This document shows positions 1 to 7,971 of a DNA stretch of 64,000 nucleotides, piece after piece. The DNA is taken from contig CAYJMF010000004.1 in assembly GCA_964370855.1 (NCBI GenBank), positions 62,001 to 126,000 on the forward strand, written 5' to 3'. The position numbers were made by a program, and so were the translations under genes. Within the stretch, counting starts at the first letter, position 1; every line of letters begins with the position of its first letter. The notes below the pieces were generated by a model. It made no database searches. It worked only from the letters and a program-made list of their open reading frames with translations, and was not told the DNA's origin. The stretch comes from JAKLKS01 sp964370855. GTDB taxonomy: Bacteria > Planctomycetota > JAJSAM01 > JAKLKS01.

Positions 1-302
1 ACGTCCCCGAGCGCGTCCGCGCGCAGCCGGTCCACCAGCAGGTAGAGCGCGGCGTACCTCTGGTCGGCGATGCTGTTGAGGTCGTAGACGACCCTGTCCC
101 CGAGGTCGAAGAGCTGGTCGACGATGGCCGCCACGTAGTGGCGGTCGAAGACGTACTCGCCGCTCTCCTTCTCGGCGGCGTCGGCGAGGATCTGGAGGAT
201 GCGGGTGTTGTTGTCGAGGAGGTTGCGGAAGCGGGCGAAGAGCAGCCTGAACGGCACGTGCGGCCGCCCTCCGAACCCGAGCCACTTCCCGAGCCGCGAC
301 AT
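1..302 (-). CDS. Dikinase-like (PEP synthase-like) protein, N-terminal part, cut by window edge
   Basis: An open frame begins with ATG at 302 (AAGG just upstream) and runs leftward out of the window, giving about 100 residues that begin MSRLGKWLGF. The visible part is the N-terminal helical segment (RLLFARFRNLLDNNTRILQIL, then VFDRHYVAAIVDQLFDL). It has the same layout as the N-termini of the three full dikinase-like proteins at 7968, 12592 and 17565, for example KFRRFRAIGSSNDAFLHLL in the last. The ATP-grasp and phosphohistidine domains would lie outside the window. It is the third gene of a leftward set, after the TSUP permease at 1156 and the TIGR02186-like gene at 404, so it repeats the permease-dikinase pairing seen downstream. 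The paralogy is seen at low similarity; the function is inferred. Confidence 0.72.
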   Translation of the reverse strand, partial: MSRLGKWLGFGGRPHVPFRLLFARFRNLLDNNTRILQILADAAEKESGEYVFDRHYVAAIVDQLFDLGDRVVYDLNSIADQRYAALYLLVDRLRADALGD

Positions 303-403
303 TGCCTTGATTGGACCCCCGTCGGTTCCTCCCGGGCCGGTGATTCCCCGGGCCGCGGTCCCCCCTGCGGCGCTCCGCGGGGGCGTACCGGGCGACCGTT
401 CCG

Positions 404-1156
404 CTAGTGGCCGCCTCCCTTCTTGAAGACCATCCCGATGAGGAGCCCGACGGTGAGGGCGATCCCGACCGACATCGCGCCGTACAGGGTGCTCCGGTGG
501 AACGCCATGTGCGAGATGAACCGGGGGAATCCCACGAGTTCGACCCGGAGCCGCGCGGCCTCCTTTCCCACGACCCTTCCCCCGGCCACCTGGATGACGT
601 CGACCGCGTAGTCCCCCGGGGGGGCGACGTCGGGCCATGGAATCGCGGCCTCGAAGGCCGGGTGGTCGCCCTGCTCGAGGCGGACGGCCCCTTCGAAGGC
701 CCCGAAGGCGCCCTGCGAACGCTTGAGGGCGAGGTACTCGCGCCGGATGAGGGCCGGGTCGGGACCCGCGGGTGCGAAGGTCGCGGCGTTCAGGACGGCC
801 TCGACGTCGAGGAGGTTCTCCGCGATCTCCCCCGGGGGCAGGAGTCCCGCCGCGGGCCGGCTGCAGGCGGCGAGCCACAGGCTCGGGGCCCCGGAGACCG
901 ACAGGGAGCCGACGTTGGCCCAGAAGGGACCCACGCGCCCCTTCCGCTGGTACTTCTCCTCGACCGCGGCTCCCGTGATCGTGACGAAGACGTGGGCCCC
1001 GGGCACGGCGTCGCCCCGCACGCGGATCATGGCGCCCTTGAAGGTCGCGTCGATGCGGACGGGGTCGGGCTCCACGGCGAGGTCCGCGAACGCGGTGCCC
1101 GCTCCCATGGCCCCGGCGAGGAGCGCGAGGGGGATCGCGGCCTTCATGGTGCGCAT
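404..1156 (-). CDS. TIGR02186/PF09608-like membrane protein
   Basis: About 250 residues with an N-terminal signal segment (MKAAIPLALLAGAMGAGTAFA), a periplasmic middle part and one C-terminal membrane helix (about 222-243) ending in KKGGGH. Pattern points such as the early FKGAMIRVRG stretch, PSLWL, REYLALKRSQGAFG, PWPDVAPPGDYAVDV and GFPRFISHMAFHRSTLYG follow the TIGR02186 (Alph_Pro_TM) family, which is typically encoded beside TSUP permeases. The start at 1156 has GGAGGA eight bases upstream and overlaps the stop of the upstream TSUP gene by one base (TGATG), which implies translational coupling. ATG at 1147 (MKAAIP) is an alternative start. The protein is probably an accessory subunit of the neighbouring permease; the family's biochemical role is not established. 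Confidence 0.75.
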   Translation of the reverse strand: MRTMKAAIPLALLAGAMGAGTAFADLAVEPDPVRIDATFKGAMIRVRGDAVPGAHVFVTITGAAVEEKYQRKGRVGPFWANVGSLSVSGAPSLWLAACSRPAAGLLPPGEIAENLLDVEAVLNAATFAPAGPDPALIRREYLALKRSQGAFGAFEGAVRLEQGDHPAFEAAIPWPDVAPPGDYAVDVIQVAGGRVVGKEAARLRVELVGFPRFISHMAFHRSTLYGAMSVGIALTVGLLIGMVFKKGGGH

Positions 1157-2073
1157 CAATGTCCTCCGGCGGGGGAGAGCAGCAGGGGAGGGGCCGCCAC
1201 CATGGCGTAGACCATCCTCGCGCAGACGGCGAGCACGATGCAGGCGAGGATGATCCGGAGCTGCTCGCCGCGCAGGCGTCGCGCGACGCGGGCTCCGAAC
1301 TGCGCACCGACCGCGGACCCGACGGCGAGGACGATCGCCAGGGTGAAGTCGACGGTGTGGTTCACGGATGCCTGCATGAAGGTCACCCAGCTGGAGGTGA
1401 AGAGGATCTGGAACAGATCCGTTCCGACGGCGACGTGCATCGGCATGCGGAGCATGTAGACCATCGCCGGGATCATGATGAACCCGCCCCCGACGCCCAT
1501 GATGGCCGCGAGCACCCCCACGAGGGCGCAGAGGGCGATGGGGACGAACACCGACTGGCGGATGCCGGACTTGGGGAAGCTCGCCTGCAGCGGGAGGCGC
1601 TCGAGCAGCGTGGCGAGCCGCGAGGGCCCCCGCCCCCCTGCGGCTTCCTTCCGGGACCCGCGGAGCGTCCCGAGGCTCTCGAGGAACATGTAGCCGCCGA
1701 TGAGGCCGAGGACGACGACGTAGGTCGCCATGATGAGGAAGTCCGCGTTTCCCATCCGGCGCAGCACCCGGATGATCTGCACGCCGACGGCTCCGCCCGC
1801 GACCCCGCCGAGCAGCATCAGGCATCCCAGCTTGTAGTCGACGTTCCCCATCCGCGCATGCGCGAAGGTGCCCGACGCGGAGGCGGCGACGATCTGGCAG
1901 GAATCCGTCGCGGCGGCCACCGTCGGGGGTATCCCGACCGTCATGAGGAGGGGCGTCATCAGGAACCCTCCTCCGACCCCGAACATGCCCGAGAGGAAGC
2001 CGACCAGCACGCCGAGGCCGAGGGGGAGGAGGAGGTAGATGCATTTTCCGGCGATGGGAAGGAAGATGTACAT
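1156..2073 (-). CDS. TSUP family (TauE/SafE, DUF81) permease
   Basis: 305 residues, strongly hydrophobic, with about eight membrane segments in two halves. Each half carries the family's glycine-rich signature: FGVGGGFLMTP near residue 30 and MGVGGGFIMIP near 190. The start MYIFLPIAGKCIYLLLPLG matches the 'YLPIAG' N-terminus of the other permeases here. TSUP proteins export or import small anions such as sulfite, taurine breakdown products and sulfoacetate; the substrate of this one is unknown. It is the first gene of a leftward set with the TIGR02186-like protein and a dikinase-like gene. It is one of four TSUP paralogues in 16 kb. Confidence 0.9.
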   Translation of the reverse strand: MYIFLPIAGKCIYLLLPLGLGVLVGFLSGMFGVGGGFLMTPLLMTVGIPPTVAAATDSCQIVAASASGTFAHARMGNVDYKLGCLMLLGGVAGGAVGVQIIRVLRRMGNADFLIMATYVVVLGLIGGYMFLESLGTLRGSRKEAAGGRGPSRLATLLERLPLQASFPKSGIRQSVFVPIALCALVGVLAAIMGVGGGFIMIPAMVYMLRMPMHVAVGTDLFQILFTSSWVTFMQASVNHTVDFTLAIVLAVGSAVGAQFGARVARRLRGEQLRIILACIVLAVCARMVYAMVAAPPLLLSPAGGH

Positions 2074-2501
2074 GGCTGGAATCGCGATCCATCCAGGGGT
2101 TCGTGGACTCCCGGGATGCTCCCATGCCGGACCCGCTCCATGCGTCTGCGGCTCGCCGAGGCGGCCGGAGCCGTGGAACGGGCTCCGCGCATCGGCGGCA
2201 CGGGGCCCGCCTCGGTCCGGGAGTCTCTCCTCCGCATGCTGCGGGGAGGAGGAGGCCGACCTCCGCGGCGGCGAGCGGCGGGCCCGCGCTTCCTTTCAGC
2301 GGTCCAACGTACACCCGTTCCTCCCCGGGGGGAAGAGGCAGGGAGCGGGGCGGACGCGGGTCGAGACGGGCGTCAAGGAGCCGCCATCGCCACCCGGGAG
2401 CGCCGCGGCGGGAGGTCCACGCCGGCATCCGGAGGGGACCGTGACCCGGGCACACCCGGCGCCGGGGGGGAAGGGCGGGGAGGAGTAGGATCCCCCTCGT
2501 C
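2074..2501. promoter_or_regulatory. Divergent intergenic region between two TSUP permease genes
   Basis: 428 bases separate the leftward permease (start 2073) from the rightward one (start 2502). No convincing coding frame was found. On the + strand a -10-like TAGGAT at 2486-2491 lies ten bases before ATG 2502; no good -35 was seen. No clear promoter was found for the leftward gene and no Rex-type dyad was seen. The region must hold both promoters. Confidence 0.5.
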
Positions 2502-3413
2502 ATGGACCGGTGGTACGTGCACTTTCCCGTGTCGGGGGTGGACGTCTGCCTCCTCCTTCCCCCGCTGGCGGCGTTCGCGATCTCCGCGGTGACGTCCATG
2601 GGAGGGGTGTCCGGCGCGGTCCTCCTCCTGCCCTTCCAGGTCAGCATCCTGGGGTTCACGAGCCCCTCGGCCAGCGCCACCAACTTCGTCTACAACATCG
2701 TGGCCATCCCGGGAGGCCTCTGGTGCTACGCGAGGGAGCGGCGGATGGCGTGGCCGCTGGCGTGGATCATCGCCGCCGGCACGCTGCCGGGGGTGCTGAT
2801 CGGCTTCCACGTCCGGGTCCGCTGCCTGCCCGACCCCCGTGCCTTCAAGCTGTTCGCGGGGTGCGCGCTCCTCTGCTTCGGGATGTGGCTGCTCCTCCGG
2901 AACGGCGGGAAGGCGGAGTCCGCCCGCGACGGCGGGCTCCCGGCGGGACTTCCTCCCGATGCCGTTGTGCGCACGGCCTCCTTCTCGCTCCGCCGCGCGG
3001 AGATCGAGTTCCGGGGTGAGCGGTTCCCGTTCAGCGTCCCGGGGGTGTTCGCCCTGGCGCTCGCGGTCGGTGTCTTCGGCGGGATCTACGGCGTCGGGGG
3101 CGGTGCGATCATCGCGCCCGTCTGCGTCGCCGCCTTCGGCCTCCCGATCCACGCGGTGGCGGGGGCGGCGCTGGCGGGAACGTTCCTCACCTCCGTCGCC
3201 GGGGTCGTCGTCTACGGCGCGATGCCCGTCGAACCCGGCATCGCGGTCCGCCCCGACTGGCTCCTCGGCCTCCTGTTCGGCGCCGGCGGGCTCGCGGGGA
3301 CGTACGCCGGGGCGCGGCTCCAGCGGTACGCCTCCCCCCGGTTCCTCCGGGCGATGCTGGGGCTGATCCTCCTCGGGACGGCCCTGCAGTACATCCACGG
3401 GTTCCTCCGTTGA
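2502..3413 (+). CDS. TSUP family (TauE/SafE) permease
   Basis: 303 residues with eight or so membrane helices. The N-terminus (MDRWYVHFPVSGVDVCLLLPP) is a divergent form of the 'YLPIAG' start of the other permeases. The first glycine motif is degenerate (TSMGGVSGAVLLLP), while the second is intact (IYGVGGGAIIAP, about residues 191-202). It is transcribed alone, divergent from the 1156-2073 permease, with TAGGAT at 2486 close to its start. It is followed by a Rex-type dyad and a new promoter, so it is probably not part of the downstream operon. The substrate is unknown; membership of the family is secure. Confidence 0.86.
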   Translation: MDRWYVHFPVSGVDVCLLLPPLAAFAISAVTSMGGVSGAVLLLPFQVSILGFTSPSASATNFVYNIVAIPGGLWCYARERRMAWPLAWIIAAGTLPGVLIGFHVRVRCLPDPRAFKLFAGCALLCFGMWLLLRNGGKAESARDGGLPAGLPPDAVVRTASFSLRRAEIEFRGERFPFSVPGVFALALAVGVFGGIYGVGGGAIIAPVCVAAFGLPIHAVAGAALAGTFLTSVAGVVVYGAMPVEPGIAVRPDWLLGLLFGAGGLAGTYAGARLQRYASPRFLRAMLGLILLGTALQYIHGFLR

Positions 3414-3442
3414 ATCTCGCCGGAAGGGCCGTCGACCGGTAT

Positions 3443-3460
3443 CCGTGATTTTTCTCACAA
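3443..3460. promoter_or_regulatory. Rex-type (TGTGA-N6-TCACA) operator
   Basis: CCGTGA-TTTTTC-TCACAA matches ten of twelve specified positions of the Rex consensus TTGTGA-N6-TCACAA. It ends 28 bases before the TAGCAT -10 box of the response-regulator operon. rex itself is encoded at 22924. Crp/Fnr-family sites share this dyad and cannot be excluded. Confidence 0.62.
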
Positions 3461-3464
3461 TTTC

Positions 3465-3494
3465 CTGACGGCCTTCCGTCGGCGGTGCTAGCAT
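3465..3494 (+). promoter_or_regulatory. Promoter of the RR-TSUP-HK operon
   Basis: CTGACG (3465-3470), an 18-base spacer and TAGCAT (3489-3494), 12 bases before GTG 3507. The predicted transcription start falls at about 3501. The Rex-type dyad sits directly upstream of the -35. Confidence 0.5.
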
Positions 3495-3506
3495 CGATGG
3501 TCGGCA

Positions 3507-4007
3507 GTGGTCCGGCCTCCAGCGGGTGCGGCATCCCATGCTCTTGCCGGTGTCGAGCCTTCGGTCCTCGACGGGATCGTGACGGACCCCGCCGTGCCCC
3601 CGGCCGCGCGCGTCCGCGTCCTTGTCATCGACGACGAGGCGGACTTCGCGACGGCGACCGCCGAACGGCTGGTCCGCCGGGGCTTCCACGCGGTCCCCGT
3701 CTTCGACGGCCGCGCCGGCCTGGATCGGATCGCGGCCGGCCCCTTCGACGCGGTCCTGCTCGATCTCCGGATGCCGGGGATGGACGGTCTGGCGGTCCTC
3801 CGGGAGATCCGTCGCGTCGATCCCCACCTCCAGGTCGTGGTGCTGACCGGGCACGGAACGGTGGCTTCCGGGATCGAGGGGATGCAGATCGGCGCCGCGG
3901 ACTTCCTCCGGAAGCCCGCGGACTTCGATGGTCTGGTGACGGCGGTGCAGGCGGCCGCGGAGTCCACCCGCGCCCGCAGGGAGGCCGCCCGGGGAGGTGC
4001 CCGATGA
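3507..4007 (+). CDS. Receiver-only response regulator
   Basis: 166 residues containing one CheY-type receiver domain (about 30-150) and no output domain. The acidic pair is in LVIDDE, the phosphoacceptor is Asp86 in LLDLRMPGMDG, and the conserved Thr and Lys are in VVLTGHGT and FLRKPADF. GTG 3507 follows the promoter by 12 bases; a GTG at 3580 just before the receiver is an alternative start. Its stop overlaps the next start (ATGA). It heads an operon with a small membrane protein, a TSUP permease, a lipoprotein, a second regulator and a histidine kinase. With no DNA-binding domain it likely acts by protein contact or in a phosphorelay. Confidence 0.85.
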   Translation: MVRPPAGAASHALAGVEPSVLDGIVTDPAVPPAARVRVLVIDDEADFATATAERLVRRGFHAVPVFDGRAGLDRIAAGPFDAVLLDLRMPGMDGLAVLREIRRVDPHLQVVVLTGHGTVASGIEGMQIGAADFLRKPADFDGLVTAVQAAAESTRARREAARGGAR

Positions 4008-4339
4008 GGAGGATCCCGTTCAGCGCCGTCCGCCGGAGGGCGCGCCGCTTCGCCCTTCCGCTCGCGGCGGCGGCGCTGGCGCTGGCGACGTGGTGCGCGG
4101 ACGCCGCGGCCGCGGGGGGAGGAAAGCCCGCGTCGAAGCTCGTCAACGTCGCGGACACGCGGTCCCTCGAGGCGGGCTTCTCGAGGTTCGTGGCGGACGT
4201 CTACAACGAGAGCTACTGGCTCTTCGCCCTCCTCGTGGTGGTCCTGATGGCGGGGCTCGGCCTCTTCCTGGGAATCGTGGCCGATCGCCTCTTCGCCCTC
4301 CTGGGGATCAACCTGGGGAGGATGTCGCACCACGAGTGA
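4004..4339 (+). CDS. Small membrane protein preceding a TSUP permease
   Basis: 111 residues: a basic N-terminus, a signal-type hydrophobic stretch (about 16-37, PLAAAALALATWCADAAAA), a short loop and a membrane helix (about 71-94). The end is VADRLFALLGINLGRMSHHE. The C-terminal half resembles the 62-residue protein at 16425 (IGLFVGFGFRLVEAVFGIRLGKGGH), and both lie immediately before a TSUP gene. GGGGAGG precedes ATG 4004, which overlaps the regulator's stop. I recognise no named family. It is inferred to be a permease partner or assembly subunit. Confidence 0.7.
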   Translation: MRRIPFSAVRRRARRFALPLAAAALALATWCADAAAAGGGKPASKLVNVADTRSLEAGFSRFVADVYNESYWLFALLVVVLMAGLGLFLGIVADRLFALLGINLGRMSHHE

Positions 4340-4357
4340 CCGGGGGAGGCGGCGACC

Positions 4358-5404
4358 ATGGGATTCTTCGACATCTACCTGCCCATCGCGGGGCTGGAGT
4401 TCAACGTCCTCCTCCTCCTGCTCATCGGGTTCACGGTGGGGGTGTGCGGGGGGTTCTTCGGGATCGGCGGGGCCTGGATCGTCACCCCGGCGCTCAACAT
4501 CTTCGGGTTCCCGATGCCCTACGCCATCGGGACCGACCTCGCCCACATGGGGGGCAAGTCCATCGTGTCCACGATGCGCCACGGGAAGTTCGGGAACGTG
4601 GACACCCGGCTGGGCGTGTCGATGATCCTGGGCACCACCCTGGGGATGGAGCTGGGGGCGAACCTCGTGCTGTACCTCGAGAGCATCGGCCTGGCGGAGA
4701 CGCTGATCCGCAAGGCCTACATCGTGTTCCTGACCCTCATCGGCGGCTACGTGCTCTACGACTACCTCACCCACACGATGCGCGCGCGACGGGCCGCGGC
4801 CGGGGGGCAACCGGTGCGGGAGGAGAACACCATCGCGCAGCGGCTCCAGAGGATCCGGATCCCGCCCATGGTCCATTTCAGGGCCTCCGGGGTCACCTGC
4901 TCGCTCTGGATCCCCGTCCTCGTCGGCCTGATGACCGGCGTCGTGGCGTCGGTCCTGGGGGTGGGAGGCGGGTTCATCCGCATGCCCGCGCTCGTCTACC
5001 TGATCGGGTGCCCCACGGTGGTGGCCGTGGGCACGGACCTCTTCGAGGTGATGATCACCGGGGCCTACGGCGCGTTCACCTACGGACTCAAGGGCCGCGT
5101 GGACCTCGTCGCCGCGATGTGGATGCTGCTGGGCGCGGCCGTCGGGGCCCAGATGGGCACGGTCGCCGTGAAGTACGTGCGCGGCTACTCGATACGGCTG
5201 CTGTTCGCCATCACCATCTTCATCGCGTGCGCGTCGGTCCTGCTGAAGCAGCTCGAGATGAACCTCCCCTCGGCGATCCTCATCCTCACCGCGGGCATCG
5301 TCATCAGCGGGGTGATCCTGGTGCTCCTCGTGAAGGGGATCGCGGCGGAACGGGCCGCCGCGAGGGGGACCGGCCGGGCCGGCGGGACGGGAGGCACGCC
5401 ATGA
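4358..5404 (+). CDS. TSUP family (TauE/SafE) permease
   Basis: 348 residues, the longest of the four permeases here, with the N-terminal block DIYLPIAGLEFNVLLLLLIGF and two glycine motifs (FGIGGAWIVTP near residue 35, LGVGGGFIRMP near 200). A cytoplasmic linker of about 40 residues separates the halves (RARRAAAGGQPVREENTIAQ). GGGGGAGG lies upstream of ATG 4358, and the stop overlaps the following lipoprotein start (ATGA). It is closest in sequence to the permease at 16613: both carry YLIGCPTVVAVGTDLFE or YILGCPTVVAVGTDLFE. It probably moves a small organic or sulfur anion. The signalling genes around it suggest a transporter linked to two-component sensing. Confidence 0.9.
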   Translation: MGFFDIYLPIAGLEFNVLLLLLIGFTVGVCGGFFGIGGAWIVTPALNIFGFPMPYAIGTDLAHMGGKSIVSTMRHGKFGNVDTRLGVSMILGTTLGMELGANLVLYLESIGLAETLIRKAYIVFLTLIGGYVLYDYLTHTMRARRAAAGGQPVREENTIAQRLQRIRIPPMVHFRASGVTCSLWIPVLVGLMTGVVASVLGVGGGFIRMPALVYLIGCPTVVAVGTDLFEVMITGAYGAFTYGLKGRVDLVAAMWMLLGAAVGAQMGTVAVKYVRGYSIRLLFAITIFIACASVLLKQLEMNLPSAILILTAGIVISGVILVLLVKGIAAERAAARGTGRAGGTGGTP

Positions 5405-5709
5405 GGAGGAAGGGGTGGACCCTCGCCGCGGCGGCGGTCGCGGCGCTCCTGCCGGGCTGCTGGCGGGGGCCCGCGGTCGTCCAGGGCACGGTCGTGAGCT
5501 TCGATCGGGAATCGAAGGTGGTGGTGGTCCTGGACGAGAGGGGCGGGGCCCGGTCCGCCTTCGACGTCTCGGGCGCGGAGATCGGGGCGGAGCCGGCCGA
5601 GGGGGACAGGGTGCGGCTGGCCTACAGGGAGGAGGAGGGGAAGCGGGTCGCCTCCCGGCTCATGAACCTCACCCGGCAGGCGGAGATCGGCAAGGGCTCC
5701 GGGCACTAG
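5401..5709 (+). CDS. Small predicted lipoprotein
   Basis: 102 residues with MRRKGWTLAAAAVAALLPGC as a lipoprotein-type signal (Cys20 in LPGC) followed by a compact beta-rich region (VQGTVVSFDRESKVVVVLDERG). The tail is basic. The start overlaps the permease stop (ATGA), so it is coupled to the TSUP gene. I do not recognise the family. The short OB-like or SH3-like strand pattern and the position suggest a periplasmic accessory to the permease or to the downstream sensor. Confidence 0.7.
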   Translation: MRRKGWTLAAAAVAALLPGCWRGPAVVQGTVVSFDRESKVVVVLDERGGARSAFDVSGAEIGAEPAEGDRVRLAYREEEGKRVASRLMNLTRQAEIGKGSGH

Positions 5710-5732
5710 CCCGGCGGACCGGGAGCGGACCC

Positions 5733-6137
5733 ATGGGCGGAGAGCCGGGCCGGGATCCCATCCGCGTCCTCCTCGTCGACGACGAGGAGACGTACCGCGA
5801 GACGCTGGCCAAGGTCCTCCGCCGCCGCGGCATGGACGTGACGACGGCCGGAAGCGGATCCGACGCCGTCGAGCGGCTCCCCGGGGCCGTCCCCGAGGTC
5901 GTCGTCCTGGATCTCCGCATGCCGGGGCTCGACGGCCTGGACACGCTGAGGGAGATCCGGCGGCGGGAGCCCGCGGCGCGCGTCATCATCCTGACGGGCC
6001 ACGGGACCCCGGAGGCGGGCCTCGCGGCGATCCGCGGGGAGGCCTGCGACTTCCTGCTCAAGCCCGTGGTCGTCGATCGCCTCGTGGAGGTCATCGAATC
6101 GGCGGCGGCCGAGGCCCGCCGATCGGGCGGCCGCTGA
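5733..6137 (+). CDS. Receiver-only response regulator
   Basis: 134 residues, a single CheY-like receiver. Motifs: VLLVDDEETY, phosphoacceptor Asp60 in VVLDLRMPGLDG, IILTGHGTPEAG and Lys in FLLKPVVVD. It sits four bases before the histidine kinase at 6142, which is its probable partner. It has no effector domain. Confidence 0.87.
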   Translation: MGGEPGRDPIRVLLVDDEETYRETLAKVLRRRGMDVTTAGSGSDAVERLPGAVPEVVVLDLRMPGLDGLDTLREIRRREPAARVIILTGHGTPEAGLAAIRGEACDFLLKPVVVDRLVEVIESAAAEARRSGGR

Positions 6138-6141
6138 GGCC

Positions 6142-7806
6142 ATGGACCACCGGGACTACGGCGCGCTGTTCCGGGGCACCGTCGGGAGGATGGTCCTCGT
6201 CTCGGTCGCCCCCATCCTCGCCGTGGGGGCGGTCGGCTTCCTCCAGTTCTCCCGGTACAACCGCGCCATCGCCCTGGACCAGCACGCCGCCATCGTGCGC
6301 CAGCACCGCGAGTCCGTCGGGGCCTTCCTCGACGGACTGACCGCCCAGCTCACGACGCTCGCGCACCAGTACTCGCTCTCCGAACTCGCCGGGGGGGAGC
6401 TGGAGCGCGCGTTCCGCGTCATCCGGAGGAAGGAGGGGGTCTTCACGGACATCGGCGTCATCGACTCCCGGGGAGCCCACGTGAGGTACGTGGGGCCCTA
6501 CGATCTCTCCTCCAGGAACTACCGGGAGACGGAGTGGTTCCGGCTGGTCGTGGAGAAGGGAGTGCACGTCAGCGACATGTTCCTGGGGTACCGGGGAGTG
6601 CCCCACTTCGTGATCGCGGTGCGGCGCGACGAGGGCCCGGACTTCTGGATACTCCGCGCGACGGTGGACACCGACTACTTCAGCCGGATGGTGGACGCCA
6701 CCCGGGCGGGAAGGACCGGCGAGACGTTCATCGTCAACCCCGAGGGGCTGCTCCAGACCGCGACCCTCCACGGGGGGAGGGTCCTGACCCCCTCCGGGCT
6801 CCCGGACATCGGGCCCCACGAGGGTGTCCGCGTCCGGGAAGTCGATTTCGACGGGCGGACCTTCACGTGCACCTCCACGTGGCTCGCCCGGCCGCGCTGG
6901 CTCCTGGTCTTCCGCCAGGAGAACACCGACCTGTACGCCCCTCTCCGGAGGGCCACGGCGTGGGGACTGGCGGCCGTGCTGGCCGGGGCCGCGGGGGGGG
7001 TGGGGCTGGCGGTCGTCGTGGCGCGGCGGCAGGTCGGGATGATCCGGAAGGCCGACGGGGAGAAGGAGGCGCTCGTGGGGAGGCTCCTCGTGGCGGGGAG
7101 GACCGCCGCCGTGGGCGAACTGTCCGCCGGGGTGGCCCACGGGATCAACAACCCGCTGGCGACCATCGACGTCCTGCGCACGTGGATCGCCGACATCGCC
7201 GGAGGAGGGCAGCCCGCCGGGTCGGACCGCGCCGAGATCCTGGAGTCGGCGGCCAGGATCGGCGAGCAGGTGGCCCGCTGCAAGGCGATCACCGGGGGGC
7301 TGCTCTCCTTCTCGCGGCGCGTGGAGGCGAAGGCGGAGGCCGTCGATGTCGTCCCGCTCCTCCGGGAGCTGGCCGCCATGGCCTCGGCCAGGGCCGGGGT
7401 GGAGGGCGTCGCCCTCGTGCTGGAGCTGCAGCCGGCGCCTCCCGTCTTCGCCTCCTCCTCGCACCTCCAGCAGGTGTTCATGAACCTCGTGAACAACGCC
7501 ATCGACGCCGCGGCCGGACGGCCCGGCGGGCGGGTCTCCCTCCGATCGGGGTCCGAGGCCGGAAGAGTGAGGATCGACGTCGTCGACAACGGGTGCGGGA
7601 TCACCGGGGAGAACATGGCGAGGATCTTCGTGCCCTTCTTCACGACCAAGGCCGTGGGCAAGGGGACCGGGCTCGGGCTCGCCATCGCCCACGGCCTGGT
7701 CCGGAGCCTGGGGGGCGAGATCCGGGTGGAGAGCGAGGCGGGGGAGGGGGCGACCTTCACCGTGCTCCTCCCGCCGGCGGCGGGGTCCGCCGGCAGCCGC
7801 GCCTAG
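6142..7806 (+). CDS. dCache-type sensor histidine kinase with Gly after the phospho-His
   Basis: 554 residues: first membrane helix (about 15-35), a dCache-type periplasmic sensor (about 38-270, with VGPYDLSSRNYRETEWF and VSDMFLGYRGVPHF), second helix (about 275-298), HisKA (about 318-385) and HATPase_c (about 430-550; VNNAIDAA, VVDNGCGI, GTGLGLAIAHG). The phosphoacceptor is His333 in VAHGINNPL. The residue after it is Gly334, where the family normally has Glu or Asp, the proposed general base. The paralogue at 10956 has the normal VAHEINNPL. The protein may be a weak kinase, a phosphatase or a partner-dependent sensor. It is the last gene of the operon, and its stop codon lies inside the palindrome at 7803. 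Confidence 0.9.
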   Translation: MDHRDYGALFRGTVGRMVLVSVAPILAVGAVGFLQFSRYNRAIALDQHAAIVRQHRESVGAFLDGLTAQLTTLAHQYSLSELAGGELERAFRVIRRKEGVFTDIGVIDSRGAHVRYVGPYDLSSRNYRETEWFRLVVEKGVHVSDMFLGYRGVPHFVIAVRRDEGPDFWILRATVDTDYFSRMVDATRAGRTGETFIVNPEGLLQTATLHGGRVLTPSGLPDIGPHEGVRVREVDFDGRTFTCTSTWLARPRWLLVFRQENTDLYAPLRRATAWGLAAVLAGAAGGVGLAVVVARRQVGMIRKADGEKEALVGRLLVAGRTAAVGELSAGVAHGINNPLATIDVLRTWIADIAGGGQPAGSDRAEILESAARIGEQVARCKAITGGLLSFSRRVEAKAEAVDVVPLLRELAAMASARAGVEGVALVLELQPAPPVFASSSHLQQVFMNLVNNAIDAAAGRPGGRVSLRSGSEAGRVRIDVVDNGCGITGENMARIFVPFFTTKAVGKGTGLGLAIAHGLVRSLGGEIRVESEAGEGATFTVLLPPAAGSAGSRA

Positions 7807-7971
7807 AAGCGGTTTCACAGGCCCCCGCGGCCCCGCCGGGGGCGGCGGGGGGCCGTCTGCAGCGTCGGCCCTCCTCGCCTACCCTCCTGGGTATGTCTTC
7901 GTCGGGCCTCCTTGCATCCTGCCCCCCGGCGCCCCCGTCGCGACCACGGGGGCTTGTGAAACCGCTTCTAG
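7803..7971. repeat. 169-bp near-perfect palindrome between convergent operons
   Basis: The outer arms read CTAGAAGCGGTTTCACA at 7803 and, as its complement, at the right end at 7971, with one mismatch over the first 25 bases. Similarity continues inward for about 58 bases (GGGGGCGGCGGGGGG against GGGGGCGCCGGGGGG). The centre forms a tetraloop hairpin TACCC-TCCT-GGGTA (about 7880-7893). Both outer ends supply the TAG stop codons of the two convergent genes. A transcript from either strand would fold into one long hairpin, so it can act as a bidirectional terminator. It may be a MITE-like insertion. Confidence 0.82.

Noticed and set aside
404..2683. Long - strand frame upstream of the TIGR02186-like gene
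   Set aside because: The recognisable protein starts at 1156 with a signal peptide and ribosome site. The rest is antisense or out of frame with the 1156-2073 permease.
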